A stretch of 64,000 nt of DNA, from assembly GCA_026018925.1 (NCBI GenBank), contig JAKSZU010000004.1:12457383-12521382 (forward strand), in the 5' to 3' direction. Numbering within the stretch: the stretch's first letter is position 1; each line of letters opens with the position of its first letter. The notes beneath the pieces were generated by a model. That model made no database searches and had not been told where the DNA came from. It saw only the letters and a program-made list of their open reading frames with translations. Both the position numbers and the translations under genes were made by a program. Positions 31,784 to 43,165 of this stretch are shown here, piece after piece. Origin of the DNA: Tupaia tana. Taxonomy: Eukaryota > Chordata > Mammalia > Scandentia > Tupaiidae.

Positions 31784-31807
31784 GGTGGGCGCACTTGCCC
31801 TACAGCC
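31556..31807 (+). mobile_element. tRNA-derived SINE, long type, with expanded CT run
   Basis: GCCAGCTGGTGGCGTGGTAG, perfect B-box-like GGTTCGAATCCCGG (31605), GTGCATGTGCATGTG, AAATCCCAAGAGAAGAATGG, GGCCATCCCCCCTGGGGAGTG, TTTCTCACTT, a (CT)n expansion of about 40 bp, GCACTTGCCCTACAGCC. Confidence 0.9.
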
Positions 31808-31843
<36 letters not shown>

Positions 31844-31987
31844 TTATTTATTTGTTTATTTTATTTTAATTTGACAGAGAGAGAGAGAGAGAGAGTGAGA
31901 AAGCAAGCCGCCAGGCCCAGGACTCGAACCATGGTCAGCCATGTGGGAGTGTCCAGCACCTTAACCACCACGCCACCTGATGGTCCC
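31808..31987 (-). mobile_element. tRNA-derived SINE, short type, tail to tail with its neighbour
   Basis: A run of about 28 T, AATTTTTATTTATTTG, TTTAATTTGACAGAGAGAGAG, then the reverse head AGGACTCGAACCATGG...CCTTAACCACCACGCCACC. It abuts the 3' end of the forward SINE at 31807. Confidence 0.9.
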
Positions 31988-32550
31988 CCAAGGTTGTTTG
32001 TTTTTTTAATGTGAATTTTTTTATCCCTGGCCTGGGTTTCTGTTTTGAGCCCCCATTTTGTTGAGTGTAGCACATCGTCTCAGTCCTTTGGGGACCTCCT
32101 ACCTGGAGGCTGAGTCCCCGCTGGGAAGAGAGGACAGAGGAACCTGTGGTGGCAGGCACTGGGATTAGTTGGGGGTGCCCTCTGGGGTGTATGGTCTGTC
32201 TGAAAGGCTCCTTCTGCCGTTGAGGTCACCCTCAGTCACAGCTCTGTTGTCCCAGTCCTGGCTGTCTCCAGCCTTCCATGGACACGGATTGTTCTGGACC
32301 TGGGAGAATGCTCCCCGTCCAGTGTTCCCTGTCGCGCTCAGCTGCTCCCCCACGTGTCGACCTTCCTGTCTGGAGAGCGGAGCTGGTACTGGTACCTGTC
32401 ATGGGCAGCTGGTCGGAGCACAGGAGGTCCGGACACCCCTGGCCAGAGACACTGCTCAGTGATGCTGCTATAGCGGCCGCCACCACCTGCCCTGCTCTGG
32501 GGGCCTAACCCTGCAAAGGGCTGGGGGCCTTACTCCAAGGCCACCTTTTA

Positions 32551-32813
32551 ATTTTTTTTTTTTTTTTAAGAAAGATATTTGCTATAGGGTGCATGCGTTT
32601 GCCAGTGAGAGACAGAGAGACAGAGAGCAAGAAATCACTCCCCAAAGGGGATGGCCACGCTGCAATCCTGTCTCATCCATTCTCCTCTTGGGATTTTGGG
32701 CACACACATATGCGTGCCCGGCGTGAGTTTGACGTCACCAGGTCTGAGACTCAAACCACTGTCGACTAGCTGGGAGTCCAGCAATGTGGCTGTCACGCCA
32801 TCTGCTGTCTCCC
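32551..32813 (-). mobile_element. tRNA-derived SINE, long type, with target-site duplication
   Basis: Full reverse copy: A-tail complement, TGCTATAGGGTGCATGCG, GAGCAAGAAATCACTCCCC, GGGGATGGCCACGCTGCAATCC, CACGCCATCTGCTGTCTCC. It is flanked by a 14-bp direct repeat AAGGCCACCTTYTA (32537-32550 and 32814-32827, one mismatch). Confidence 0.93.
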
Positions 32814-33069
32814 AAGGCCACCTTCTAACCAATGGGGAGAGGCCAACTGCTGGCCAGGACTGTCCTGGTGGTGCAGCAGCCCACGGGGGCCTGCACACGT
32901 GCAAGATTGACGGGCCACGTTGGGGCCAGCACACCCACATCCTGGGAACAGCAGCCGTGCGTCCTTCACCTGCAGCTGAGAGGGGACAGCTGTGTCCCTG
33001 GAGACCGTGGCCCCTGCCACAGCCCCACTGCCCAGCCTGTGCTGCTGCAGGGAGGGTTTGTCTGGCTCT

Positions 33070-33330
33070 CGCTGCCCGGCTGGCCTGCTCCCAGCCCCTT
33101 CCTAGGTGCCCTGTTGCCCACTGGGTCCCTCCACACACCTCATTTCGGCCTTCAAGGCCCCCACAGCCTGGCCCCCACCTCACCTCCCTTTTCTCCTGCC
33201 ACCCTTTGCTCAGCGTGCACTTCCTGCGGCTCCTCCCAGATGCCACACCCCTGTACCCACTGTCCCTGTCCTTCCACTCTGCTGCCACAGCCCTCGGAGC
33301 TCCAGCTGCACAAGGGGCAGGGCCAAGGGA
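33070..33330 (+). mobile_element. L2 fragment
   Basis: CCTTCAAGGCCCCCACAGCCTGGCCCCCACCTCACC (33149-33184) and the following CACCCTTTGCTCAGCGTGC and CTCTGCTGCCACAGCC match the L2 3' region. Confidence 0.6.
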
Positions 33331-33454
33331 AGGGGCTTGAGCCAGCGGCAGTGACGGCCAGAGGAAGAGTGGGCAGGTGGGCGACCCGGCCTGGAACCCG
33401 GCCAGAGCGGCTGGGAAACCGACGGCTGAGGCCGAGCGCTGAGTTGGACCCTCC

Positions 33455-33775
33455 AGCTGGAGCAGAGCTTCTTTCCAGCTGGTACCTCAGGCAAGGGACT
33501 TACCCCCTGGAACCCTGTTTCCTCCTTTGCAAAAGGAAGGAGTGGGACCAGCAGGTGGTGTGGTGGTTAAGGCGCTGGACACTCCCACATGGCTGACCCT
33601 AGTTTGAGTCCTGGACCCGGTGGCTTGCTTTCTCACTTTCTCTCTCTCTCTCTGTGGTTCTCTGGTCAAATTAAAATAAATGAATGAATAAATAAAATTA
33701 AATAAATAATTCTTTAAAAAATGAGCAAGAGTAGTTGCTACCTCGCAAGGCTGCTGTGAGGACAGTGAGGTGCCC
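33455..33775 (+). mobile_element. MIR split by a short-type SINE
   Basis: GGTACCTCAGGCAAGGGACTTACC and TTTCCTCCTTTGCAAAAGG lie before the SINE. GTAGTTGCTACCTCGCAAGGCTGCTGTGAGGA after it continues the same MIR. Confidence 0.65.
33543..33722 (+). mobile_element. tRNA-derived SINE, short type, inserted in a MIR
   Basis: GGACCAGCAGGTGGTGTGGTGG, AGTTTGAGTCCTGGACC, GGTGGCTTGCTTTCTCAC, (TC)n, TCTGGTCAAATTAAAATAAA, and a long AATAAAT-type tail. It defines the short-type consensus well. Confidence 0.9.
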
Positions 33776-33975
33776 TCTCGGTGTCCGCGAGGCTTAGGGG
33801 CGCTCAGTGTCCGCGAGGTGGGGGGGCACTCAGTGTGTGCGAGGTGGGGGGCTCTAAGTGTCCGCGAGGAGGGCGGCTCTCAGTGTCCGCGAGGTGGGGG
33901 GGCTCTCAGTGTCCGCGAGGTGGGGGGCTCTCAGTGTCTGCGAGGTGGGGGCTCTCAGTGTCTGCGAGGTGGGTG
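33771..33975 (+). repeat. Minisatellite, about 8 copies of a 25-27-bp unit
   Basis: Unit of the form GTGTCCGCGAGGTGGGGGG plus CTCTCA, repeated with small changes. Each unit carries the CGCGAGG core and a G-run, so the array is CpG- and G-rich. Confidence 0.92.
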
Positions 33976-35224
33976 CTCCAGAGACGAAAGGTCCCTGCAC
34001 CCCCTTCCCTCATGGGGAGAGCCTTTGACAGCATGGGATCTGGTCTCATTTCCTGGCCAGCCAGGGCCCTGCTGTGCAATCCGGGGCCTGTCTTTGCTCT
34101 CTCTGGGCCTCTAAAGGGCTGGGGCAGAGGGCGCGAGGTTCTCCGGCACCCAGGGCACTGGGGCCACGGGATGGCGTGTTCCGAATGCCCACGTGTTCCC
34201 GAGCTGCTTTTCTGTGTCTCCCTGTCCAGAGAGGCACCGGGTCTTCAGCAGAACCTGCTGGGGTCCAGTACACAGAGCGGCTGCTCGGCTTCTCCCAAAG
34301 GAGCCGCCTCCAGCCCATCATGGTCTTGAAAGCCAGGCTTTGTGGAGGGAACGGCCTTCCAGACCCCAGCCCTCTTTGCATATCCAGAGCCCAGCCAGGC
34401 TGACAGATCAGAGGGAGAGCAGGAGGGGGGGGGGGCAGGGCTCTGGGAGGAGGGGCCAGCAAGGACAGACCTGGACCGAGCTGCCGCAGGCTGTGGTGGG
34501 GGCCAGACCACGGAGACCAGGGATCCTGGACAGAGTCCTGGGACGCCCGCTTTGCCGTGGCCCAACACGGAGAAGGGGGCAGGGCACTGGTAGAAGGGTG
34601 TCCTGCTGGCAAGGTTGCCCTGGCATGGTTGGATCCCTGCGACCTACATGGGGTACACAGGCGGTCCAGGTCAGCGTGTCCCCAGTATCAAGGCACTAGT
34701 GGAGGGGCACTTTACGACCGGGGCTAGGCGCTGTCGGCCTCAGCCGTGGAGGCTGGCCCAGGCTGGAGGTCACACCCAGCGTGGATGGGGGGCCCCACCA
34801 CGTCCTCCGGGCAGCTCCCACCATCGCGCTCCCCGCTGTCATGTTGGAAGGAGAAGTGAGACAGGAGAAACCCGGAAACACGGAGGTCCACCCCAAGGCA
34901 GCTGCGCCCCCCCGAAGGAGCGGACAGACGCACCCCTAATCAGTGACACACGGCCACATGGCAGCCCCTCTCCTCCCAGCCCCACGCCAGGCGGCGCCTT
35001 GCGAGCACGCGGTCAGAGCCTTTGGGGAGTCGCACCAGGAAACCGCGTTGACCTTTCGGCCTGAGCTGTACATTCAGAGTCTTCTCCCAGCAGGTCTGGT
35101 GGCTCCGCGTTCAGACCTTCGTCCTTCCTGCCTCCGCGCCACCTCGTTCTGTAGCCGGAGGCTGACATGGGGTCGGGCAACACATGGGCCCAGTCCTCAG
35201 GGGGTGCTGCGGTAGGGACAGGCA

Positions 35225-35360
35225 CGTCCATCTGGGGTGACTGGAGCTCAGACAGGGCGAGCAATCTGCTTATGGTCACACAGCAAGTCGGAGACAGAGC
35301 TGGGATTTGAACTTGTGTCCTCAGATCCCAAAGCCACGTGCTTTCTGCTTGCACAGGTAC
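35225..35360 (-). mobile_element. MIR core, reverse
   Basis: GGAGCTCAGACAGGGCGAGCAATCTGCTTATGGTCACACAGCAAGTCGGAGACAGAGCTGGGATTTGAACTTG is a clear reverse MIR core. Confidence 0.8.
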
Positions 35361-35589
35361 CTGGGGCGCCGCAGGATGAGGTGATTGAGGACGGTGGTTA
35401 CAGGCCATAATCTGCCTGGGGATCCTCCCAGCGTGTGACAGGAGGAACCGTGGCGGTTAGCCAGGGCTGCGTGGAGCTGTCTGCCAACTCCCCGGCGTGT
35501 CATGGCAGCGACCTGGGTGCCGTCACTCTTCCCACCGCGGTGCAGGAGGCCGAGGAGAGAGCCGCGGACACGCCTGGCACAACGATGCG

Positions 35590-35680
35590 CGAGGAGTATG
35601 CATGTTGCTCCCTTGATGTGGGAGCCTAATTGCCCACAATTACCTTCATCACGCTCAGACGAGGGTGATTATGGAGTCTC
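35590..35680 (+). promoter_or_regulatory. AT-rich homeodomain-like cluster
   Basis: TATGCATG, CCTAATTGCCCACAATTACC and GTGATTATGG fall within 80 bp of otherwise GC-rich DNA. This is a candidate distal element. Confidence 0.3.
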
Positions 35681-36954
35681 GGCAGAGCCGTCTGGAGCTG
35701 GGCAGGGTCTGGGTTCTGACAGCATCTCCCTGCCGGGGAGGGGGCCAGTCTGTGTGGGAGGGCAGCTTGCAGGGGCTCAGAGACTGTCACGTCCCCTCCT
35801 GCGTCAGCTTTTTCCTATGGAAAAGGGGGGGTTCTCTTTCCTGCTTAGTTCCCAAGAAAGGGGAGGGGAAGACGAGATGCAGTTCTTGCCTCCCTGTGCA
35901 TGGCGCGGTGTGGGTTTTCACACATGCGTGGAAGCCCTTTCATGGATCACACATGTCGAACCACCGGACCCTCCAGTGGGGCTTGGACAAGGCCTTCCTC
36001 TCCCAGGAAGCCTTCCCGGAGGTCTCAGAGTGAGTCAGATAGTTCCTGACCCCCACCCCCCCAGCCCAGGAGAGACAGGGTCTGCTGCTCTGGGGGTCGA
36101 GTTGTCCACCTTGTCTGGACGGGGCACTCTGCAAAGGCCACGGTAGCGTGTGCCTCTCGGTGGCACCCAGCACCTGGGACAGCCTCCGGGAGCGCCAGGA
36201 GAACCATAGCTGCTGTCGGTCACTGACGAGAGAGGGCGTGGGGCCAGTCACTTGCCCAAGGATGCAGCTTCATTCTCAGCGCCGGGAGTCAGTCCTCTGG
36301 CCTTGAGTCGCACACAGGCGGTCCTAATCCCGATGGTTGCACTGACCTGACGATGGCGTGAAGATGACATGCATTTCGAGTCCACGCAACTGTTTAGCTT
36401 TCAGCACAGCCAGAGGGTTCCACGAGACTGCCAGCGCTTCGCTGTGGAGCGGCCTGCGAGGTGGCAGCAGCCATGGCCTGGCATGGTCCTGCTCCCACGT
36501 CAGCAAGGCGAGCTGGGCTATGACGCTGGTGAGAAGCCTTGGGTGCACTCTCAGACGCTTCGTGACGTTTTCAGCTTGCGATAGGGTTATTGGGAGTGAC
36601 CCCGTCTGAGGCCCAGGACCAGCCGAAGGCATTGGTGGCCCCGCTGTGTGGTCACGTGCCCTTGATGTAGCAAGGGCCACTTGAACATGTCAGAAGAAAT
36701 GTCCAGTGAATAAAACACGTCGGCCTGCTTTTACGCAGTGGTGACACAGAGGTCCGTGAGACATGGCCTCGATCATAGGGACTTGCAGACAGGTGGGGAC
36801 AGATACAGAGGGACAGGCTGGCATGTGGGGCAAATGCAGTTCAGCGTCCCATGCATGGTCTGGCCCGGGGGGACCCAGAAAGGGTTCTGGAGCACTGGAC
36901 GCTTGTGTGAGTCTTAAAGGATGAGGGACTGGGCAGGGAGTCAGTAACTCAGGC

Positions 36955-37160
36955 CAGGAGGGGTGGGCACCGGGAGGGGGACACCCAGGAGGGGGGCACC
37001 AGGGAGGGGGGCACCCAGGAGTGGTGGGCACCCGGGAGGGGGGCACCAGGGGGGGCACCTGGGAGGGGTGGTCACCTGGGAGGGGGAAGGGGGCACCGGG
37101 AAAGGGGGCACCCGGGAGGGATGGTCAGCCGGGAGGGATGGGCACCCGGGAGGGACACCC
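36955..37160 (+). repeat. G-rich minisatellite
   Basis: Units of about 16-20 bp on the pattern GGGCACCCGGGAGGGG, roughly 11 copies, with runs of 4-6 G every 5-10 bases on the + strand. It could form G-quadruplexes. Confidence 0.9.
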
Positions 37161-40100
37161 TGTGCAGAGGCAGAGGGGTCAGGGGAAGCCTGGCTTCAGG
37201 AGGGCTCTGGGTAGGCCAGCAGACGAGCCATGGGTGAGCGTGGGGAGGGACAGGAGGGCAGACTGTGGGGGTCCTGAGGGTGAAAAGTGGAGGGCGAGGG
37301 TGTGGCCATCTTGAGAGCTGGAACTTTCAGAGGAGGAGGCCGAATGGGGCCGAGAGTGCTGGGTCACCCTGTCCAGGATGGCCACTGAAGCGGCAAGACG
37401 CGAAGCTGTGACCGGGCCGTCTCACCCCGTCAGCTCTGAAACGGCCAGGTCCTGCGCTCTGGGCACCTGGGGCCGGGCAGGGAGGCAGCAGTGGGGGCTG
37501 GCTGGGTTTCTGTGTCTTTCCACAGTCCCTGCGGCTCCCAGGAGCAAGGCTCGGACAGCTTTCCTGGCAGAACCGACGGGGTGCCGGGGCGCCGGCTGCT
37601 GCCTGCCACAGCCCAGGCGCTTAGAGCCGCCGACCGACCTCCTCACTTTCCGCTGCGCCAGGTGCTCGCACTCCATGCGTGTCCTCGAACCTCTCGCCGT
37701 CCTGTGGGCGGTGCGTTAGCCGCTGTGTAGACAAGAAGGCTGACGCCTGGGGAATAGGGGTCTGGCCAGGGCTGAAGCTCAGAGGGGCAAGGGCAGGATT
37801 TGGACCCAAGACCTCTGAGCCCACGGTGCCAAGAGCCTTACTCACGTGTCTTCACAGATTGGACACTGGCGCTGGGCGGCCCTGCACCCGAGGGCCAGGC
37901 GGACACAGCCCTTCCAGCCAGGGGCAGACCCTGCAGACAAAGCCCTGGCCCGGACACGTGGGCTCTGCACTGGGGCAGGGGAAGCGGCCGACAGCGCAGT
38001 CTCCCCGGATGGCGGGCCGGGCTGAGTGCGCGTTTGGGGAGACGAGTGGGCACAGCGGCCCTTTACCTCCGGAACGGCGCCCAGTCGCCCACCCCCTGCC
38101 AGCCACTGACCCTATCTCTGCCCACTCCCTGTGCCTGTCCAACCATCCAGCCCTCTCCAGCCACCCCGCCCAGCCCAGAGAACTCGGGGCTCAGTGGCTG
38201 CTCTGCCGGCTTGCGGACCACGGACCGACGACATTTCATGGAGGGTTCAGGAGGGACCCTGGCTCCTGTGCCCTCTCCTCATGGCTGCATGATGGCTGCG
38301 GATCTCCATGGGCCTCAGGGTCAAAGGCCAGAGGAGGGGATGTCCCCGACTGTGTTCCTCTGATGGGGACCTGCAGGGTCACCTGCAGACGGCCCTCTCC
38401 TGGGCCCCCAGGGTGCCCTGGGCTGTTCCTGAGTGGCTCCTGGCTCCCAGGAAGGACAAGATCCCGGCCACGAGCCGCTGGGAGGAGCTGGCTGCTGCCC
38501 GGCTGCTGGGGACTGGAGTAAGCTGAAACTGGCCTGGTGAGGACGGGGTGCTGCAGGCGGTGAGCCGGCCACCCGTCAGGGTCCCCGGGGCGCCTCGGGT
38601 ACAGACCCCTACCCCTCGCCCATGCCCCTGCACGTGGCCGTTCATCTGTCAAGTGGGTACTGAGGCCCGCTGCGAGCCAGGCCCACGCCCCCGTCAGGGA
38701 GAAGGGCGGGCTGTCCCTAGAGGCCCGATCTCGGCTTTCTTTGGTCGTGGTGAGAATCGCGTCTGGTTGGCGCTGTGCGCACGCATGGACACCCTGCACG
38801 GTGGGAGCAGCCTTTCCTTTTACAAAGTGCCCTTTCCCACGTCTGCCTTCCAAAGGCAGAGACCAGACATTCTCCAGGGCAGGAATGAAGCGCCCCCCCC
38901 GTCTCTGGATCAGGGTGCTCGGGAGGCTCTTTCTGGGGAGGAAGGAGGTGTTTTCTGGAGAGAGGGCAGGGTCTCTCTAGACGGTGCACTGGCCAGGGCA
39001 GGGAGTTGCCGTCCACACAGGTCTTCTGAGCCGGTGGGAGGGAGCTGTCACTCGGCTCAGCACACAGGGCGTTCCCACCAGTCCGAGGGTGCAGGTTGCT
39101 TCTCTGCCCAGCCAGCCCTGCAGGGCGTGCTATTGGTGGGGGTGACTGTGTCCCGACACGGACGCCCCCATCCCAGTATGGCCCACTAGCAGGTCACTGG
39201 TCTGTGCGACATCTCAGGACTGCCGGACTCATCAGAGCCCACCAGAACCACCGGCCGCAGTGTCGTGTGTCCCGAGGCCCGCTGGGCTCAGGGCTGTCAG
39301 TGTGCCGACAATGACCGTTTCCACCCCGGGGCCCGTGCGGCTTGGCCTCACCTCCCTGGAACCAGACCCTGGGCACCAGGTGAAGGGAACATCTTCCATC
39401 TGGGGCGTTACTAAGGCCGTCAGGACGTCGCGGGGCATCAGGACATTAGGAACTCCAGTTTCCGGAACATCTTACCTTCCCTGTCCCCTTAAATCTTAGA
39501 GCTGAAGTCACTGGCCTAGAGCGGGATGCCGTATGTCAGGTGACAAGGAGTTGGGCATGTGCACGGCTTGAAGTCCTCCACTCGGGCCCGGGAGTCCGTC
39601 CGACCGCTGGGCGGGGCTGGGTTTCTCAGGGACCCAGGACTTAGACTCCTCCACACTCGTGAGCTCGTGTTCTCCCCTCGCGAGGGCTTCCATGGCAGGT
39701 GGGTGGGGGCGGCCCAGACTGGTGGTGGTAGCAGATGACGTAGACATTTCACCGAAATCCGCTTTCTGGGGTGTCCCCTTCACGGCGGGCGTTTACAGAG
39801 GGCAGCGACGAGCACCGCTGACAGCAGCCCGGCCACTGCGCGTTCGCCATGTGCATTCACCGCGACCCCACTGTGCCGCGATCTGGAGCTAAGGGCGGAA
39901 GTCTGCCCGCCTCTTCCAGATGTTGTAAAGGAAGGCTTTTCTAGGTCTTTGGGTGTTCCTTCTTTATGGGGCCCCGGGCAGAGTATTTTTCATAGTCACA
40001 AAGATGGCGCTTCCCGCGTGAGGTAGAGCTGTCTCCCTGGTCAGCAGCGGAGGGTGGCGGGTCAGGAACGTGCTCCCCGGAGCCCGTGCTGGTGTACTCC

Positions 40101-41859
40101 GGAGCCCAGGAAGAGCGTCGTCCGGATCCCAGGATGGAGGGCTGTCACCGCTAGGCATGATATTTCCCTGACCCGGAGCCGCCTCTCCCAGAGCTGGGCC
40201 GGGAGTTTACTGGAGACTGACAGACTCCTCCAGAGCGAGGTGAGGATGTGTTCGGGACGGGGCACGGTCTCTTGGTCCAGGGTAGAGGTGGCACCTCCTT
40301 CAGAGGCGCAGGCATTGCCGTCCGAGCTGCCGGTGCTTCAGGGTCTCTGCTCGTACCGAGACCTGAACCCACTCTCCTCGGGTTGCAGCTCCCGGGTGGA
40401 AGGCGGTGGCTCTCACAGCGTCTCAGCCCCATTATCCAACACGAGCTGGCCAGGCTCCAGGCCCAGCGGGTCAGAGGGAAGAGCGAGGAAGCTGTTTCCA
40501 AGCGTGGGGAGAGTCGGAGATCGAGGTCCCGCGTTTCCCTGCATGTGAGGGCCAGGCCTGGTCGGGCGCATGCCACCTGCTGGCCTTCCGTGCTGCATTG
40601 CTGGCCCTAGATCAACAGCGGTGAACAGACCTGGGCTTGGAACGGCAGGGCGTCAGGCACTGTCAGAGCCAGGCTGGGGTCCTTGGGCAAGTTCCCTGCT
40701 GGGTCCACGCTCTTGCTTTCTCCTGACGAACGGCAGTGACACAGCCCGTGCGTGAGGCTCTGCAGCAGGGTCCCTGGAAGGCCGAGTCTAATCCATGGAA
40801 GATGTGACCGAGGACCCAGTGCTGCCCAGCCAGGGCTGACCCTGCGCAATGGGCTGCCTTGGGAGGACCGCACGTCCCCCTGCCCTTCCCGTTTCCACAC
40901 TGTGAAACCAAGGGTCGACACCGATGATGGCACAGATAGCCCGTCAGCTCCGACGTGTACGAACAGTCTCTGAGCCGGCCCTCGGCCAGTCCTGTGCGCA
41001 GTGTCCAATGGCATCCGTCAGGATCCTGGAGCGGGGGAGGGCTGGCCAGGTTCTGAAGGAGCAAGTGATGAGACCCAGCCAGGGCCCCAGGCACAGAGGA
41101 CATCTCCTGGCGAATCGATCATCCTCGCAGAGACTCCCCAGATCTGTACGTGCAGAGGTGAAAACCAAACGGGGAACCAGAGTGCTCAGTGACAGGGAAG
41201 GAAGGCCTCCTCCTGGCCCTGAAGGGCTCCGTGCCCAGAGGGAAGTACGTCTCCGGCGTGCCAACCCCACCTGGCCCTGGAAGCACCTTGCAGTCCGCAT
41301 GGCTTTCCTGGCGCAGCCACACTCCCGCCAGTTACCTCGAGAATCTCTAAAACATTGCTCAACACTTCCACTCCAGCCCCCTTCAAGGATTTCTGCCAAA
41401 TAAGCATTTAAAGCTGAAGTAAGAACAGAATCGTACCACTGTCAACTCACGCAGCGCTTCACCCGAACGAGCCAGCGGAGAGTACCTGCGCACGCCGGCG
41501 GGGCGCCTGGTTCCACTCGGCCACGGGCGCAGGCAGTCCCCGAAGTGGGCAGGTCGGACGTGCTGGAGACCCCCCCCGACCTGTCCTGTGCTGGGAGTCC
41601 CCCGTGTCTGGCAGAGGCAGGAAGATGTGTGGAAAATAATCAAGTGAAAGCTGCTTCCCTGCGGGCAGCCGAGGCTCCCATGTGCACATGCCCCTACCTC
41701 GGCTCCGGGTTAGCGCCCCCAGTGGTGCGCATCTTCCCCGCAGGCGAGAGCTTCAGTCTGCGGGTGACGCTCTTCCTGGTAGGCCAGGCTACTGTCAGGG
41801 CCTGCGCGTCAATCAATACTGCCTCACCACGGAGATGGGTCTGAGGACCCGGCTCCCTC
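37161..41859. other. Intergenic, no recognisable gene; few repeats
   Basis: 4.7 kb with no SINE that I can detect and no recognisable coding exon. From about 39,400 on, base composition is more balanced and CpGs are less depleted (for example 39541-39720 and 40060-40260) than in the flanks. Weak MIR-like phrases occur (40675-40720, CCTTGGGCAAGTTCCCTGC). Confidence 0.45.
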
Positions 41860-42180
41860 TCATTTTTACACCCAGCTTACAGACTGTGATATTTTATTTA
41901 TGAACGTAGTCATTTTTATATCAAAGCAAGATCACATTTACTTGTTCATTGATTCATATTCAATTAGCTCATAAACCTGATAGATTAAATTCCCATAAAC
42001 GCTTAACACCATTTAAACATTTAATTAAGCAAATTCCTTTATATATTTCAAACTACAATCGCAAATTTAATTTATCCGACTCGAACACTTGAGACACCTG
42101 ACAAGGGGGACTTAGGAATGTGATGAACGAATTATTCCCAAATACGTAAGCAATTCACGCAAATCTAATCAGACGGAGAG
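41860..42180. promoter_or_regulatory. Sharp AT-rich island, possible conserved non-coding element
   Basis: About 320 bp at roughly 70% AT inside GC-rich DNA. It has homeodomain-type and related words: ATTGATTCAT, CAATTAGC, TAATTAAGC, two CATAAAC and TTTAATTTATCC. It has no A-tail, no long open frame, and no transposon termini I can identify. Confidence 0.35.
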
Positions 42181-42399
42181 CCGCAGCTCAGACTTGGTCT
42201 CGAACGTGATCAATGGCAGGTGGCAGGTACAGATGGAGCGATGTCAGAGTGTCCGGCTCCGGCGGCCGCGACCTCACACACACCAGTCTTATAGCGCGGC
42301 TCACTGCCTCGTCTCCGTAAGCTGAGAGAAAGGTGAGTGTGTGCGCGGGCTGCACATGCCTCGCCCGGTCGGGACGGGCAGCAGTACTCTCCTTTTAAA

Positions 42400-42600
42400 G
42401 TTGCGTTTTATTCGTGATAGCACGTGCGTGCATACGGGGCAGGGGGCAGAGAAGGCGGGGGATGGGGAGGACTGGGAGCACCCTGGAAGGGGGAGGCTCT
42501 TCACGCTGCAGCCCCCTTCCCAGCCCTCCAGCTCCTCGGGACCTTGGGTACGCACACGTGCCCCTGTGTCAGGTCAACTGGGGATGTAACCCCCCTCCCG
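42400..42600 (-). mobile_element. tRNA-derived SINE, long type, strongly diverged
   Basis: TTTTATTCGTGATAGCACGTGCG, then CTTCACGCTGCAGCCCCCTTCC, CTCGGGACCTTGGGTACGC and CACGTGCCCCTGTGTCAGGT run in the order of a reverse long-type copy. Confidence 0.55.
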
Positions 42601-43016
42601 GAACGAGCTGAGTTCGCTGCCGACCGCCACCAGGCTGGGCCACGATCATGCCTTGCATTAGAGCTGAGGGTGCTTAGGCTCAGCAAGCTCAGGCTCCTGA
42701 CGGGGTGGGGTGGCTTTCGTTGGGGCCTGAGGGTTGGACCGTGGGGCAGGCAGACCCTGGGCCCCCACGGGCTCCCAGCATCTGATAGGCTGGCCTCCAC
42801 TTGCCCGAGTTTCTGTGGACTGGGTCATCGGCCCTTTCTAATCACGGGCTGGAACTCGGCCCATAATCGCTTCAATGCTCCCGCCTCGGTCCGTTCCCGA
42901 GTGACTGTTCCCGCCATAAATCAGATCCCTGCTCTCGCCTGCAGAAGATGCTCTTGTCTTTGAAATCAAAACGAAACCCTAACTCCTTCCTGCAGCTTAA
43001 AAGTCCTTGTGCACTG

Positions 43017-43165
43017 GGCCAGCAGGTGGCATGGTAGTCAAGGCACTGGACTCCCACATGTCTGACCACAGTTCGAGTCCTGGACCTGTCGGCTTGAAAA
43101 CCACTGGGTGTGTGTGCACGCCCAAAATCTCTAGAAGAGAGTGGAGGAGAAGGCATTGTAGCGCA
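43017..43165 (+). mobile_element. tRNA-derived SINE, long type, 3'-truncated
   Basis: GGGCCAGCAGGTGGCATGGTAG, CAGTTCGAGTCCTGGACC, CGGCTTGAAAACCACTGGG, CGCCCAAAATCTCTAGAAGAGAGTGG, AGGCATTGTAGCGCAC. The CT-rich end is missing. Confidence 0.88.

Larger units (their letters stand above)
33976..36954. other. Intergenic, little recognisable
   Basis: Apart from the MIR at 35225-35360, the motif cluster at 35590-35680, and short L2-like remnants near 35985-36035 (CCTTCCTCTCCCAGGAAGCC) and 36880-36960, I see no gene, known repeat or structure. Open frames here are short and overlap on both strands, as expected from GC content. Confidence 0.5.
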
